Origin: Planctomycetota bacterium
GTDB taxonomy: Bacteria > Planctomycetota > MHYJ01 > WSZJ01 > JACPWG01
NCBI GenBank assembly: GCA_016220045.1
Contig: JACRIP010000005.1
Coordinates: 1-6,772 of the forward strand
Reading direction: 5' to 3'
Length of the DNA: 6,772 bases
The notes beneath the pieces were generated by a model. It had not been told where the DNA came from, made no database searches, and was given only the letters and a program-made list of their open reading frames with translations. Positions within the stretch are counted from its first letter, which is position 1. Every line of letters begins with the position of its first letter. Positions 1 to 6,772 of this stretch are shown piece after piece. The position numbers and the translations under genes were made by a program.

Positions 1-108
1 AATCACCCAATCACCCAATCACCCAATCACCCAATCACCCAATCACCCAATCACCCAATCACCCAATCACCCAATCACCCAATCACCCAATCACCCAATC
101 ACCCAATC
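1..108. repeat. Perfect AATCACCC octamer tandem array, open at the left edge
   Basis: The first 108 bases are an uninterrupted run of the octamer AATCACCC (GGGTGATT on the minus strand), 13.5 copies with no mismatch. The array breaks off into unique sequence 5 bp before the stop codon of the DUF4159 gene, so it lies in that gene's 3' flank. It has no spacers and no open reading frame of interest. The left end is set by the window, so the true copy number is unknown. On the minus strand, which is also the mRNA sense of the adjacent gene, the GGG runs recur every 8 bases, so the array meets the usual G-quadruplex pattern many times over. It resembles the short tandemly repeated repetitive (STRR-type) arrays known between genes in some bacteria. 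Its function is unknown. Confidence 0.97.
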
Positions 109-113
109 GGACC

Positions 114-2306
114 TCACTGTGTCAGCGCATACACCACGACGTTCGCCGCCAGTCGGGACGCATCCTCAACAACCCACGACCTGCAGTCCGGGCACGGGTG
201 TCCGTCGACCGGGCAGAGCAGCGCCACCGGGCTGTAGAGCACCATCCAGCGACCTTCCTGGCGGATGCCCAGGAGCTCGGCGCCGCCGCCGGCCGCGGCC
301 GGGCTGAGCCGGCCCGCGCCCACCGGGTAGGGCGAATTCCGGAGCGGGTCCGCGCGCGGCACCGGGACCAGCGCCGCGCCGGGAAAGGTCGCGGCCAGTT
401 CCTTGCGCACGGCGCGATCGAACTCCGCCTTCCCGCAGCAGCAGTCGACCAGGAGCATCCCGCCGCGCGTGGCGTGCTCGCGCAGGGCGGTACGCTCCGC
501 GTCGCTCCAGGCGAATTCCTCATGTCCGGTCAGGTAGAGGAAGGGGTAGCTCGCGAGATTCGGGTCGCTCGGGGTCAGCGCGCGTTTGGCCGGCGCGCAG
601 CGCACCCCCTGCTCCTCCGCGAGGAGCGCGCGCAGCCGCGTCCAGGCGTGCGGATCGGGATTCCAGTCGCCGCCATGCCGGAGCTGCGCGAACACGAAGG
701 TGTCGCGCTGCAGCTCCTCGGTCCGCGCCCCGACCGCGCCCTCCCGGTCCAGCTTGTCGCGCAACGGCACGTTGCCCATGCCGTAGAGCAGGACGTTCAT
801 CCCGAGCTGCATCGTCTGCTCTTCGCTCAGGGGATTCTTGGCCGGACAGCCCAGGTCCCAGCCGCACGACACGTCCTGCGGGCTGTAGATCACCGCCGTG
901 CGACAGGCGTAGGTGACGCCTTCCAGGAACTTGAGCGCCGGATCGTCGAGCTTGAACTGGACGCGATAGACCGCGTGGTCGGCCGGCAGCCGCTCCAGCT
1001 TGCGCCCCGGAAACAGCCGCTCGACCAGCTCGCGCACGCCGCGATCGAAATCCGGCTTACCGCAGCAGGCCTCGGCGAAGATCAGCCCGCCCCCGTCCAC
1101 GAACGCGCGCAGCTTCTCGATCGCGTCCGGTCCGAGCCGCGGCGCCGTGTGGCCGTTCAGGTAGAGCACCGGGGCGTACCCGAGTTCCTCCGCCGGTTCC
1201 GCCGTCGAGACCACCTGCCAGGAAAAGCGGCGCCCGAGCTTGCGCGTCGAATACTCCAGCAGGTTCTTCAGGTCCGAGGGATCGTCGTTCCAGTCCCCCT
1301 CCCACTCCAGCTTGTTGACCAGGAGCGGCGTGTGCCCTTTCGCCAGGTAGAGGATCGCGAGTGCGGTGTCTACCGTATCGTTGCCGGTGCTCGCCCAGGA
1401 GCCGTCGGGCTGCTGTTCGCGCACGAGGTAGCTCGCGCCGTCCCGATACCAGTCGCGCCCGCCCAGGTACTTGCGACCGGAAAGGATGCCGACGCGCTCG
1501 ACCGCGTAGAGGTAGTAGTAGAGATGGTTCATCTGCCCGCCGCGGCGCAGGAAGGCCTCGAACTGCTTGCCGACGGTAGCCAGCCCCAACTTGATCCTGT
1601 CGGCGAACGGCTGCTCGCCGCACGCCCGGGCGCCCGCCAGGCGGTTCTGCGCGATCAGGAGGCTCGCCGTCCCCGCCGCGCTCATGGAGGAGATCGAGGC
1701 CGCGTTCGCCGTGTACCCCCACCCCCCGTCCCGGTTCTGCGTGCCGGTGAAGAACTTCACCGTCCGCTCCCACGCGTTCGCCGGCACCGCCACGCCCGCT
1801 TCCTGCGCCGCGTACAGGCCGAGCACGCCGAACTGCGTGTTCGAATTGTCGCCCGAGCCGCGCTGACCCTGCCCATACGTCCAGGTGCCCTCCGGGTTCT
1901 GGGCCTTCACCAGCCAGTCCGCCATCGCCTCGATCCGCGCCCGATACCCGACCGGGTCCACGGCCGCCAGCAGCATGGCGCTGAGCGCGACGCTGTAGGT
2001 GTACTGGAACTGGGCGGCGGCCACCGCGGCCAGGTCCGAGCCGAGCAGCGCGTCCTTCTGCGGGTCCACCCCCGCGGTGAAAAGCGCCAGCGCGCGCAGG
2101 GCGAGCACGCCGCTCTGGTACTGTCCGTATCCGGCGATGGATTCCTCCGCGTGGGCGCGCAGGTAGCCGATCCCGCGTTCGACCGCGCGCGCGACGTCGG
2201 CGCCGGTCACCTCCGCGGCCCGCGCACGCCCGGGCGCCGCGCCGAAAAAGAGCGCGACGGCAAGCGCCGCCGCCACTCCCCGTCCCACACGACCGGATGC
2301 GTCCAT
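114..2306 (-). CDS. Secreted prenyltransferase/squalene-oxidase-repeat protein with two tandem DUF4159 domains
   Basis: 730 residues. Residues 1-31 look like a signal peptide: R6 and R9, a hydrophobic core at about 11-24, and an A-x-A cleavage site at 28-30, so the protein is probably exported. Residues ~35-330 form an alpha-barrel with QW-like repeats (QNPEGTW near 136, QNRDGGW near 190, QQPDGSW near 298), as in squalene-cyclase/prenyltransferase relatives. Residues ~335-512 and ~540-728 are two DUF4159-like copies. Each has a GDWN entry, a YLxGH strand, a G-G-x-L strand ending in CCGK followed by FDR, and a YSP segment with a Cys pair. The ATG at 2306 was chosen because TGAGGA lies 6 nt upstream, overlapping the moxR stop, and the signal peptide follows directly; an in-frame upstream extension would overlap moxR by 238 bp. 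DUF4159 proteins often accompany MoxR ATPases. Biochemical function is unknown; cyclase activity looks unlikely because the DxDD-like site reads DTVD (310-313). Confidence 0.88.
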   Translation of the reverse strand: MDASGRVGRGVAAALAVALFFGAAPGRARAAEVTGADVARAVERGIGYLRAHAEESIAGYGQYQSGVLALRALALFTAGVDPQKDALLGSDLAAVAAAQFQYTYSVALSAMLLAAVDPVGYRARIEAMADWLVKAQNPEGTWTYGQGQRGSGDNSNTQFGVLGLYAAQEAGVAVPANAWERTVKFFTGTQNRDGGWGYTANAASISSMSAAGTASLLIAQNRLAGARACGEQPFADRIKLGLATVGKQFEAFLRRGGQMNHLYYYLYAVERVGILSGRKYLGGRDWYRDGASYLVREQQPDGSWASTGNDTVDTALAILYLAKGHTPLLVNKLEWEGDWNDDPSDLKNLLEYSTRKLGRRFSWQVVSTAEPAEELGYAPVLYLNGHTAPRLGPDAIEKLRAFVDGGGLIFAEACCGKPDFDRGVRELVERLFPGRKLERLPADHAVYRVQFKLDDPALKFLEGVTYACRTAVIYSPQDVSCGWDLGCPAKNPLSEEQTMQLGMNVLLYGMGNVPLRDKLDREGAVGARTEELQRDTFVFAQLRHGGDWNPDPHAWTRLRALLAEEQGVRCAPAKRALTPSDPNLASYPFLYLTGHEEFAWSDAERTALREHATRGGMLLVDCCCGKAEFDRAVRKELAATFPGAALVPVPRADPLRNSPYPVGAGRLSPAAAGGGAELLGIRQEGRWMVLYSPVALLCPVDGHPCPDCRSWVVEDASRLAANVVVYALTQ

Positions 2307-2314
2307 CGCCGTCC

Positions 2315-2317
<3 letters not shown>
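2307..2317 (-). promoter_or_regulatory. Ribosome binding site overlapping the moxR stop (translational coupling)
   Basis: On the minus strand the moxR stop codon TGA (2317-2315) is itself the start of the purine-rich stretch TGAGGA, which sits 6 nt before the ATG at 2306. The Shine-Dalgarno sequence therefore overlaps the stop codon. This decides the start of the downstream gene and suggests that ribosomes finishing moxR reinitiate on the DUF4159 gene. Confidence 0.75.
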
Positions 2318-3328
<1,011 letters not shown>

Positions 3329-3379
3329 CAGATCATCCAATCTTCAATGGCAGGCGCCCGCCGGAAACCCAACGACCAA

Positions 3380-3403
3380 GGGCTCAGGGGTCAGGGGTCA
3401 GGG
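3380..3403 (+). repeat. TCAGGGG heptamer tandem repeat with a G-quadruplex motif
   Basis: Two full TCAGGGG heptamers (3384-3390, 3391-3397) and a partial third (3398-3403) follow a GGG at 3380-3382. Four G-runs of 3, 4, 4 and 3 bases are separated by loops of 4, 3 and 3 bases, which fits the canonical intramolecular G-quadruplex pattern on the plus strand. It lies about 50 bp upstream of the moxR start, on the strand that is the template for moxR transcription. Any regulatory role is inference. Confidence 0.8.
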
Positions 3404-3439
3404 TGAGGACTGGGGCTTTATCCTCGAGTTCAACAGACC

Positions 3440-3471
3440 CAAACGCCTAAACGTCCAAACGCCCAAACGTC
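3440..3471. repeat. Octamer-period repeat, four copies of (C/T)AAACG(C/T)C
   Basis: Four consecutive 8-bp units read CAAACGCC, TAAACGTC, CAAACGCC, CAAACGTC. The third-from-right base of the motif alternates, so the array can also be read as two 16-bp units matching at 15 of 16 positions. It lies in the spacer between the pseudokinase stop and the moxR start. It has the same period as the array at the left edge of the window but an unrelated unit sequence. No function can be assigned. Confidence 0.85.
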
Positions 3472-3496
3472 GCCGGCCGTGGTCTGGGCCGCGACG

Positions 3497-3508
3497 GGAT
3501 CATGATCC
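3497..3508. promoter_or_regulatory. Perfect 12-bp palindrome GGATCATGATCC, possible operator
   Basis: GGATCATGATCC is its own reverse complement and stands 31 bp downstream of the pseudokinase stop and about 170 bp upstream of the moxR start. A perfect 12-mer palindrome with an AT-containing core is notable in such GC-rich DNA and could be a binding site for a dimeric regulator. There is no recognised match to a named regulator and no clear promoter beside it, so the role is tentative. Confidence 0.3.
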
Positions 3509-3539
3509 GACATCAAGAAGTTGTCCAGTAGGTATCCGC

Positions 3540-5231
3540 TCACGAGCCTCCGGCCGGCGCGCTTCCACACTCCTCGAGCACGCGCCGCGCCTCGTCGGCC
3601 TCGGCGGCGCTGGCGGGCCGGGCGGCGACTTTCTCCGCGCGCGCCCGCGCCCCGGCGCGATCGCCGGTGAGCACCAGGGAGCGCGCCTGGTCGAGCAGTT
3701 CCGAGTTGCGCGCCGCCCAGGTCTTCTCGATTGCGTGCATTTCGGCCGCCGCACGCAGCGCGAGCCGGCCGTCCGTCGTGCGCGCCTTCAGCTCCTCCCA
3801 GACGCGTCGCGCGGTGGCGAACTCTTCCCAGTCGAGAAAGACCCCGGCCGCCCGCGCGGCGGCTTCGGCTGCGGCCATGACCGCGCCGTCCGGCGCGCCG
3901 GCACGCAGATGACCGGCGAGCTCGGCCGCCCTTTCGGCCGGCCGGCCTTCCGGTTGCGCCAGGGCCACGCGCTTCAGCGCTTCCTCGGCCCCCTTGCGAT
4001 CCTCGGGGAATGCCCGTAGGAAGGCCTGCGCCCGGCCGAAGGCGGCTTCGGCCTGCGCCGCGGCGGCGCCGTCGAGCGCGCCGGGGTCGGGGCCGGCGCC
4101 GCGCCACCCGTCGCCGCCGAGGGCGGTTTCGGCCGCCGGCAGCGGGCCGCGCCAGGAGGCCGCCTGCGCCGCCGGCTCCCGGGCGTCGCGCGGCCCGAAC
4201 AGCACCAGGCTCCGCACGGCGGCCGCCGCCGGACCCGCGCCGAAGGCCAGCCGCGCCCAGGGCAGCCGTTCGCGCAGCCCGGCGCCCACCGCGCGCAGCC
4301 GCTCGACCACGCCCGTCGGCGGCGCGCTCGCGTCCGTCCGCGCCAGGACCTCCATGCGCAGTTGAATGCGGTCCTTCTCGGTGAGCGCCGATTCCTCGGC
4401 CAGGAGCCCACGCGCGATCGCTTCCTTGCGCGCCGCGTCGATCTCGAGCAGGAGGTCCGTCAGGGAACGGATGCCCGTGCCCAGGTGCACCGCCGAGACC
4501 CGCTCGAAGAGCCGCTCCAGGCGCGCAAGCGGCTCCGCGCCGCCCAGGTCGCCCAGCGGCCACGAGCCGCGTCGCAGCCCGCGCGAAAGCTCGGCCACCG
4601 GTTTCCCCGCGAGCGGCGGTCGTCCGGTCAACGCCGTATAGGTGATCACGCCCAGCGCCATCACGTCGTCGCGCCAGTCCCCCTGTCGCCGCTGCGGATG
4701 AAAATAGGGCGCGCGGAACGGGACCTCGTCGGGGACGCACTCGCCCTCGGCGCCGATCTGGACTCCCAGCCCGAGCAGCCGCACGTCGCCGCCGTCGGTG
4801 AGCAGCACGGCGTCCAGATCCAGCCCGCCGTGCCAGAGCCCGCGCGCCTGGCCTGCCAGCAGCCCGGCCGCCGCCTGCGCCAGCAGATTCAGCGCCGACC
4901 CGACCCCCAGCCGGACTTCGCGCACCAGCCGGCGACGCAGCGTCTCGCCCCCCGGCGCCTCGAAGATCGCCACCTGGCGCTCCTCCCACTCCACCACCCG
5001 CAACGTGCGCACGATGTCCGGGTGGTCGAAGGAACGCATCGCGTCCACGTTCATCGCGACCTGCGCTTCATCAAACGGCACCGCCACGAGCACCTGCGTG
5101 GCGCCGTCGCGATCGCGCCCCTTGAAGAGCGCCAGCTCGCGCCAGATCCCCCACTCTTCCAGGATGCGGCAGCCGTCGATCGACTCGGGCGGCCACGGGG
5201 TCTCGCTCACCGGCGTGGAATCTTCATTCAT
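3540..5231 (-). CDS. Protein-kinase-fold protein lacking catalytic residues (predicted pseudokinase) with an Ala-rich helical tail
   Basis: 563 residues. Residues ~20-265 follow a Ser/Thr kinase layout: HPDIV (70-74) after helix C, HGGLDLDAVLL (134-143) where HRDLKPxNIL is expected, LLGLG (152-156) where the DFG segment is expected, and DVMALGVITYTALTGRPP (189-206) matching the subdomain IX pattern. By this alignment the VAIK lysine is Pro52, the HRD aspartate is Gly136, the catalytic-loop Asn is Ala141 and the DFG aspartate is Gly154. No glycine-rich loop is evident. Phosphotransfer is therefore unlikely, and a regulatory or scaffold role is inferred. Residues ~325-346 are moderately hydrophobic but broken by Arg340, so a membrane span is doubtful. 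Residues ~390-555 are Ala-rich and helical, perhaps TPR-like. The ATG at 5231 has AAAGGA 6 nt upstream; an in-frame GTG at 5252 lacks such a site and falls at the edge of the inverted repeat. Confidence 0.8.
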   Translation of the reverse strand: MNEDSTPVSETPWPPESIDGCRILEEWGIWRELALFKGRDRDGATQVLVAVPFDEAQVAMNVDAMRSFDHPDIVRTLRVVEWEERQVAIFEAPGGETLRRRLVREVRLGVGSALNLLAQAAAGLLAGQARGLWHGGLDLDAVLLTDGGDVRLLGLGVQIGAEGECVPDEVPFRAPYFHPQRRQGDWRDDVMALGVITYTALTGRPPLAGKPVAELSRGLRRGSWPLGDLGGAEPLARLERLFERVSAVHLGTGIRSLTDLLLEIDAARKEAIARGLLAEESALTEKDRIQLRMEVLARTDASAPPTGVVERLRAVGAGLRERLPWARLAFGAGPAAAAVRSLVLFGPRDAREPAAQAASWRGPLPAAETALGGDGWRGAGPDPGALDGAAAAQAEAAFGRAQAFLRAFPEDRKGAEEALKRVALAQPEGRPAERAAELAGHLRAGAPDGAVMAAAEAAARAAGVFLDWEEFATARRVWEELKARTTDGRLALRAAAEMHAIEKTWAARNSELLDQARSLVLTGDRAGARARAEKVAARPASAAEADEARRVLEECGSAPAGGS

Positions 5232-5237
5232 CGTCGG

Positions 5238-5243
5238 TCCTTT
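5238..5243 (-). promoter_or_regulatory. Shine-Dalgarno site of the pseudokinase gene
   Basis: AAAGGA on the minus strand lies 6 nt before the ATG at 5231. It is the strongest ribosome binding site seen in the window and it decides between this ATG and the alternative GTG 21 bases upstream. Confidence 0.75.
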
Positions 5244-5251
5244 GCCCGCCA

Positions 5252-5289
5252 CGGACGGCGGCGTTTAACGGCGTTAAACGCCGCGTCCG
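5252..5289. promoter_or_regulatory. Long inverted repeat between the metal ATPase and pseudokinase genes
   Basis: A perfect 12-bp inverted repeat has arms GCGGCGTTTAAC (5258-5269) and GTTAAACGCCGC (5273-5284) around a 3-base centre. After a single unpaired base at 5257 it continues for 5 more pairs, CGGAC (5252-5256) with GTCCG (5285-5289). In RNA this is a 17-bp stem with a 3-nt loop and one bulge. The core also reads as two adjacent near-identical 10-mers, GGCGTTTAAC and GGCGTTAAAC. It begins 2 bp after the ATPase stop codon and ends 8 bp before the pseudokinase Shine-Dalgarno site. No T-run follows on the minus strand, so a classical intrinsic terminator is not supported. It could be a U-less terminator, an mRNA-stabilising or processing hairpin, or an operator. 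Confidence 0.7.
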
Positions 5290-5291
5290 AC

Positions 5292-6772
5292 TCAGTGAGA
5301 ATGCGCGCCGTGATCGTGATCATGGCACGCCCCCTCGTCGTTCGAATGCGGGAGAGGCGCGGCGATCCTTCCGCGCTCGAACAGCCGCATCCCGTTGAGC
5401 GTCACGAGGAGCGACACGCCCAGGTCCGACGCCACCGCCAGCCACAGGTTGACCCAGCCCGACAGCGTCATCAGAAAAAAAAGACTCTTGACCAGGACGG
5501 AAGCCGCGATGTTCTGCCGGATGACGCTCACCGTGGCGCGCCCGAGCTGCACCAGGAAGGGCAGCCGGCTGAGGTCGTCGCTCATCAGCACGATGTCGCC
5601 GGTTTCGAGCGACGCGTCCGAGCCGATCGCGCCCATCACGATGCCGAGCGAGGAGCGGGCGAGGGCCGGGGCGTCGTTCACGCCGTCGCCCACCATGGCG
5701 ACGACGCGGTGTCGCGCCAGCAGCTCCTCGACCGCCTGTACCTTCTCCTGCGGCAACAGCCCGGCGCGCACGTCCGCGATGCCGACCGCCGCCGCGACCG
5801 CGTGCGCCGTGCGGGCATTGTCGCCGGTGAGCATCGTGACCGCCTCGATGCCCGCGGCGCCGAGGTCGCGCACCGCCGCCGCCGCCTGATCGCGCACCTG
5901 GTCGGCCATCCCGAGCACGCCGATGGCGCCCTCGGGGTCCCACAGGAGGACCGGCGACGCGCCCGCGGCCTCGATCCGCTCGGCCTCCGCCGCCAGCCCC
6001 GCCGGCAGCTCCGCGCCCAGCTCGCGCATCATCCGCCGCCCGCCCAGGAACAACTCCCGGCCGCGCACCCGCCCGCGCGCGCCCAGCCCCGGCAGCGCCC
6101 GGAAATCGTGCGGCGCGGCGAGCGTCAGCCCGCGCGCGCGCGCCCGCTCGACCAGCGAATGCGCCACCGGATGGTCCGACCCGGACTCCAGCGACGCCGC
6201 CAGCTCCAGCACCGCCGCCTCGGTCCAGCCCGCCGCCGGCACGATCTCCGTCACCGCCGGCCGCGCGCGCGTCAGCGTCCCGGTCTTGTCGAAGACGAAG
6301 GCGCGGACCGACGCGAGGATCTCCAGGAAGATCCCGCCCTTGATCAGCACGCCGTGGCGCCCGGCGTTCGCCACCGCCGCCAGGATCGAGACCGGGGTCG
6401 AGATCACGAGCGCGCACGGGCAGGCGATGACCAGGAGCACGAGCGCGCGCCGCAGCCAGGGCACGAAGGCCGCCCCGGCGAGCCAGGGCCCGACCGCCAC
6501 GGCGAAGGCGATCCCGATCACCGCGGGCGTGTACCAGGCGGCGAAGCGGTACACCCTCGCCTGCGACGGCGCACGCCGCGCCTGCGCCTCCTCGACGATG
6601 CGAGTCATGCGCGCCAGCGTCGCGTCCTGCGCGGGCCGGGCGACCGCGATCTCCAGCAGCCCATCGCCGTTCAGCGTTCCCCCGTAGACCTCGTCCCCCG
6701 GCCGCTTGTCGACCGGCGCCGACTCGCCGGTCAGCGCCGACTGGTCCGCCGCCGAACGTCCGGTGGCCACCC
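5292..6772 (-). CDS. Heavy-metal-translocating P1B-type ATPase, probably Zn/Cd/Pb exporter (N-terminus outside window)
   Basis: The visible 492-residue C-terminal part continues past the right edge; the GTG at 6770 is read as an internal Val, because it falls inside the actuator domain just before SALTGES (11-17). Missing are the first membrane helices and any metal-binding N-terminal domain. Seen in order, by visible numbering: actuator TGES (14-17), a membrane pair at ~78-133 holding the CPC ion motif (117-119), the phosphorylation site DKTGTLT (161-167), the P1B-specific HP pair (200-201), TGDN (315-318), the hinge GDGVNDAP (361-368), and two C-terminal helices (~418-462). Lys428 and the DLG motif at 449-451 in these helices, with the ending LNGMRL, fit the P1B-2 (ZntA/CadA-like) group that exports Zn2+, Cd2+ and Pb2+. 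A tail CHDHDHGAHSH adds five His and one Cys as a probable metal-binding extension. All core catalytic motifs are intact. It shares strand with the downstream pseudokinase, 60 bp away. Confidence 0.95.
   Translation of the reverse strand, partial: VATGRSAADQSALTGESAPVDKRPGDEVYGGTLNGDGLLEIAVARPAQDATLARMTRIVEEAQARRAPSQARVYRFAAWYTPAVIGIAFAVAVGPWLAGAAFVPWLRRALVLLVIACPCALVISTPVSILAAVANAGRHGVLIKGGIFLEILASVRAFVFDKTGTLTRARPAVTEIVPAAGWTEAAVLELAASLESGSDHPVAHSLVERARARGLTLAAPHDFRALPGLGARGRVRGRELFLGGRRMMRELGAELPAGLAAEAERIEAAGASPVLLWDPEGAIGVLGMADQVRDQAAAAVRDLGAAGIEAVTMLTGDNARTAHAVAAAVGIADVRAGLLPQEKVQAVEELLARHRVVAMVGDGVNDAPALARSSLGIVMGAIGSDASLETGDIVLMSDDLSRLPFLVQLGRATVSVIRQNIAASVLVKSLFFLMTLSGWVNLWLAVASDLGVSLLVTLNGMRLFERGRIAAPLPHSNDEGACHDHDHGAHSH

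Noticed and set aside
1..108. CRISPR array
   Set aside because: The unit is only 8 bp and repeats head to tail with no spacers.
3349..3362. Hairpin GGCAGG...CCGCC upstream of moxR as a terminator
   Set aside because: Only about five pairs can form with a four-base loop, and there is no T-run; it is compatible with chance in GC-rich sequence.
3404..3432. A sigma-70-like promoter for moxR, with GATAAA on the minus strand as the -10
   Set aside because: No -35 element with good match and spacing could be paired with it, so it was not called.
3430..4989. 519-codon minus-strand frame overlapping the pseudokinase gene
   Set aside because: It is dominated by Gly, Arg and Ala with no motif, and it runs in a different frame over a gene with a clear kinase fold and a strong ribosome binding site. 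It also runs through the repeat-bearing spacer.
5232..5252. GTG start for the pseudokinase at 5252
   Set aside because: There is no ribosome binding site before it and it begins at the edge of the inverted repeat, whereas the ATG at 5231 has AAAGGA at 6 nt spacing.
5252..5289. Classical intrinsic terminator for the metal ATPase
   Set aside because: The stem is strong, but the downstream minus-strand sequence begins TGGCGGG with no U-tract, so it was kept only as an inverted repeat of undecided role.
6768..6770. GTG at 6770 as the start of the metal ATPase
   Set aside because: The next residues are already the actuator-domain core leading into TGES, so the gene must begin well outside the window.

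Overview
The window is high-GC bacterial DNA. Four genes, all on the minus strand, fill almost all of it. Reading right to left (5' to 3' on the coding strand) they are: the C-terminal two-thirds or so of a P1B-type heavy-metal ATPase cut by the right edge; a protein-kinase-fold protein that has lost its catalytic residues; a MoxR-family AAA+ ATPase; and a secreted protein joining a prenyltransferase/squalene-cyclase-like alpha-barrel to two tandem DUF4159 domains. No rRNA, tRNA, CRISPR array, transposase or phage gene is visible. The MoxR plus DUF4159 pairing, the fusion of that barrel to DUF4159, and the Ser/Thr-kinase-like protein recall Planctomycetota and related PVC or metagenomic lineages. 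This is an inference from gene content; no marker gene is present to confirm it.

Layout: 1-108 is a perfect octamer tandem array touching the left edge. 114-2306 is the barrel/DUF4159 protein. 2315-3328 is moxR, whose stop lies only 8 bp before the next start, with the downstream ribosome binding site overlapping its stop, so the two are probably translationally coupled. 3329-3539 is a 211-bp spacer with a G-rich heptamer repeat, a second octamer-period repeat and a perfect 12-bp palindrome. 3540-5231 is the pseudokinase. 5232-5291 is a 60-bp spacer dominated by a long inverted repeat. 5292-6772 is the metal ATPase.

Functionally, the left half looks like part of a MoxR-type module: a cytoplasmic AAA+ chaperone-like ATPase with an exported partner. 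Its usual companions (DUF58/BatA-type von Willebrand proteins) are not in the window and could lie left of the octamer array. The pseudokinase could be a regulatory scaffold for either neighbour, but only proximity supports this. The metal ATPase has the transmembrane residues of the Zn/Cd/Pb exporter subgroup and a His-rich tail; it is probably a separate functional unit. The points most worth following up are the duplicated Cys-rich DUF4159 pair, the triply degenerate kinase, the G-quadruplex-capable repeats around the moxR-DUF4159 pair, and the inverted repeat between the ATPase and pseudokinase genes.
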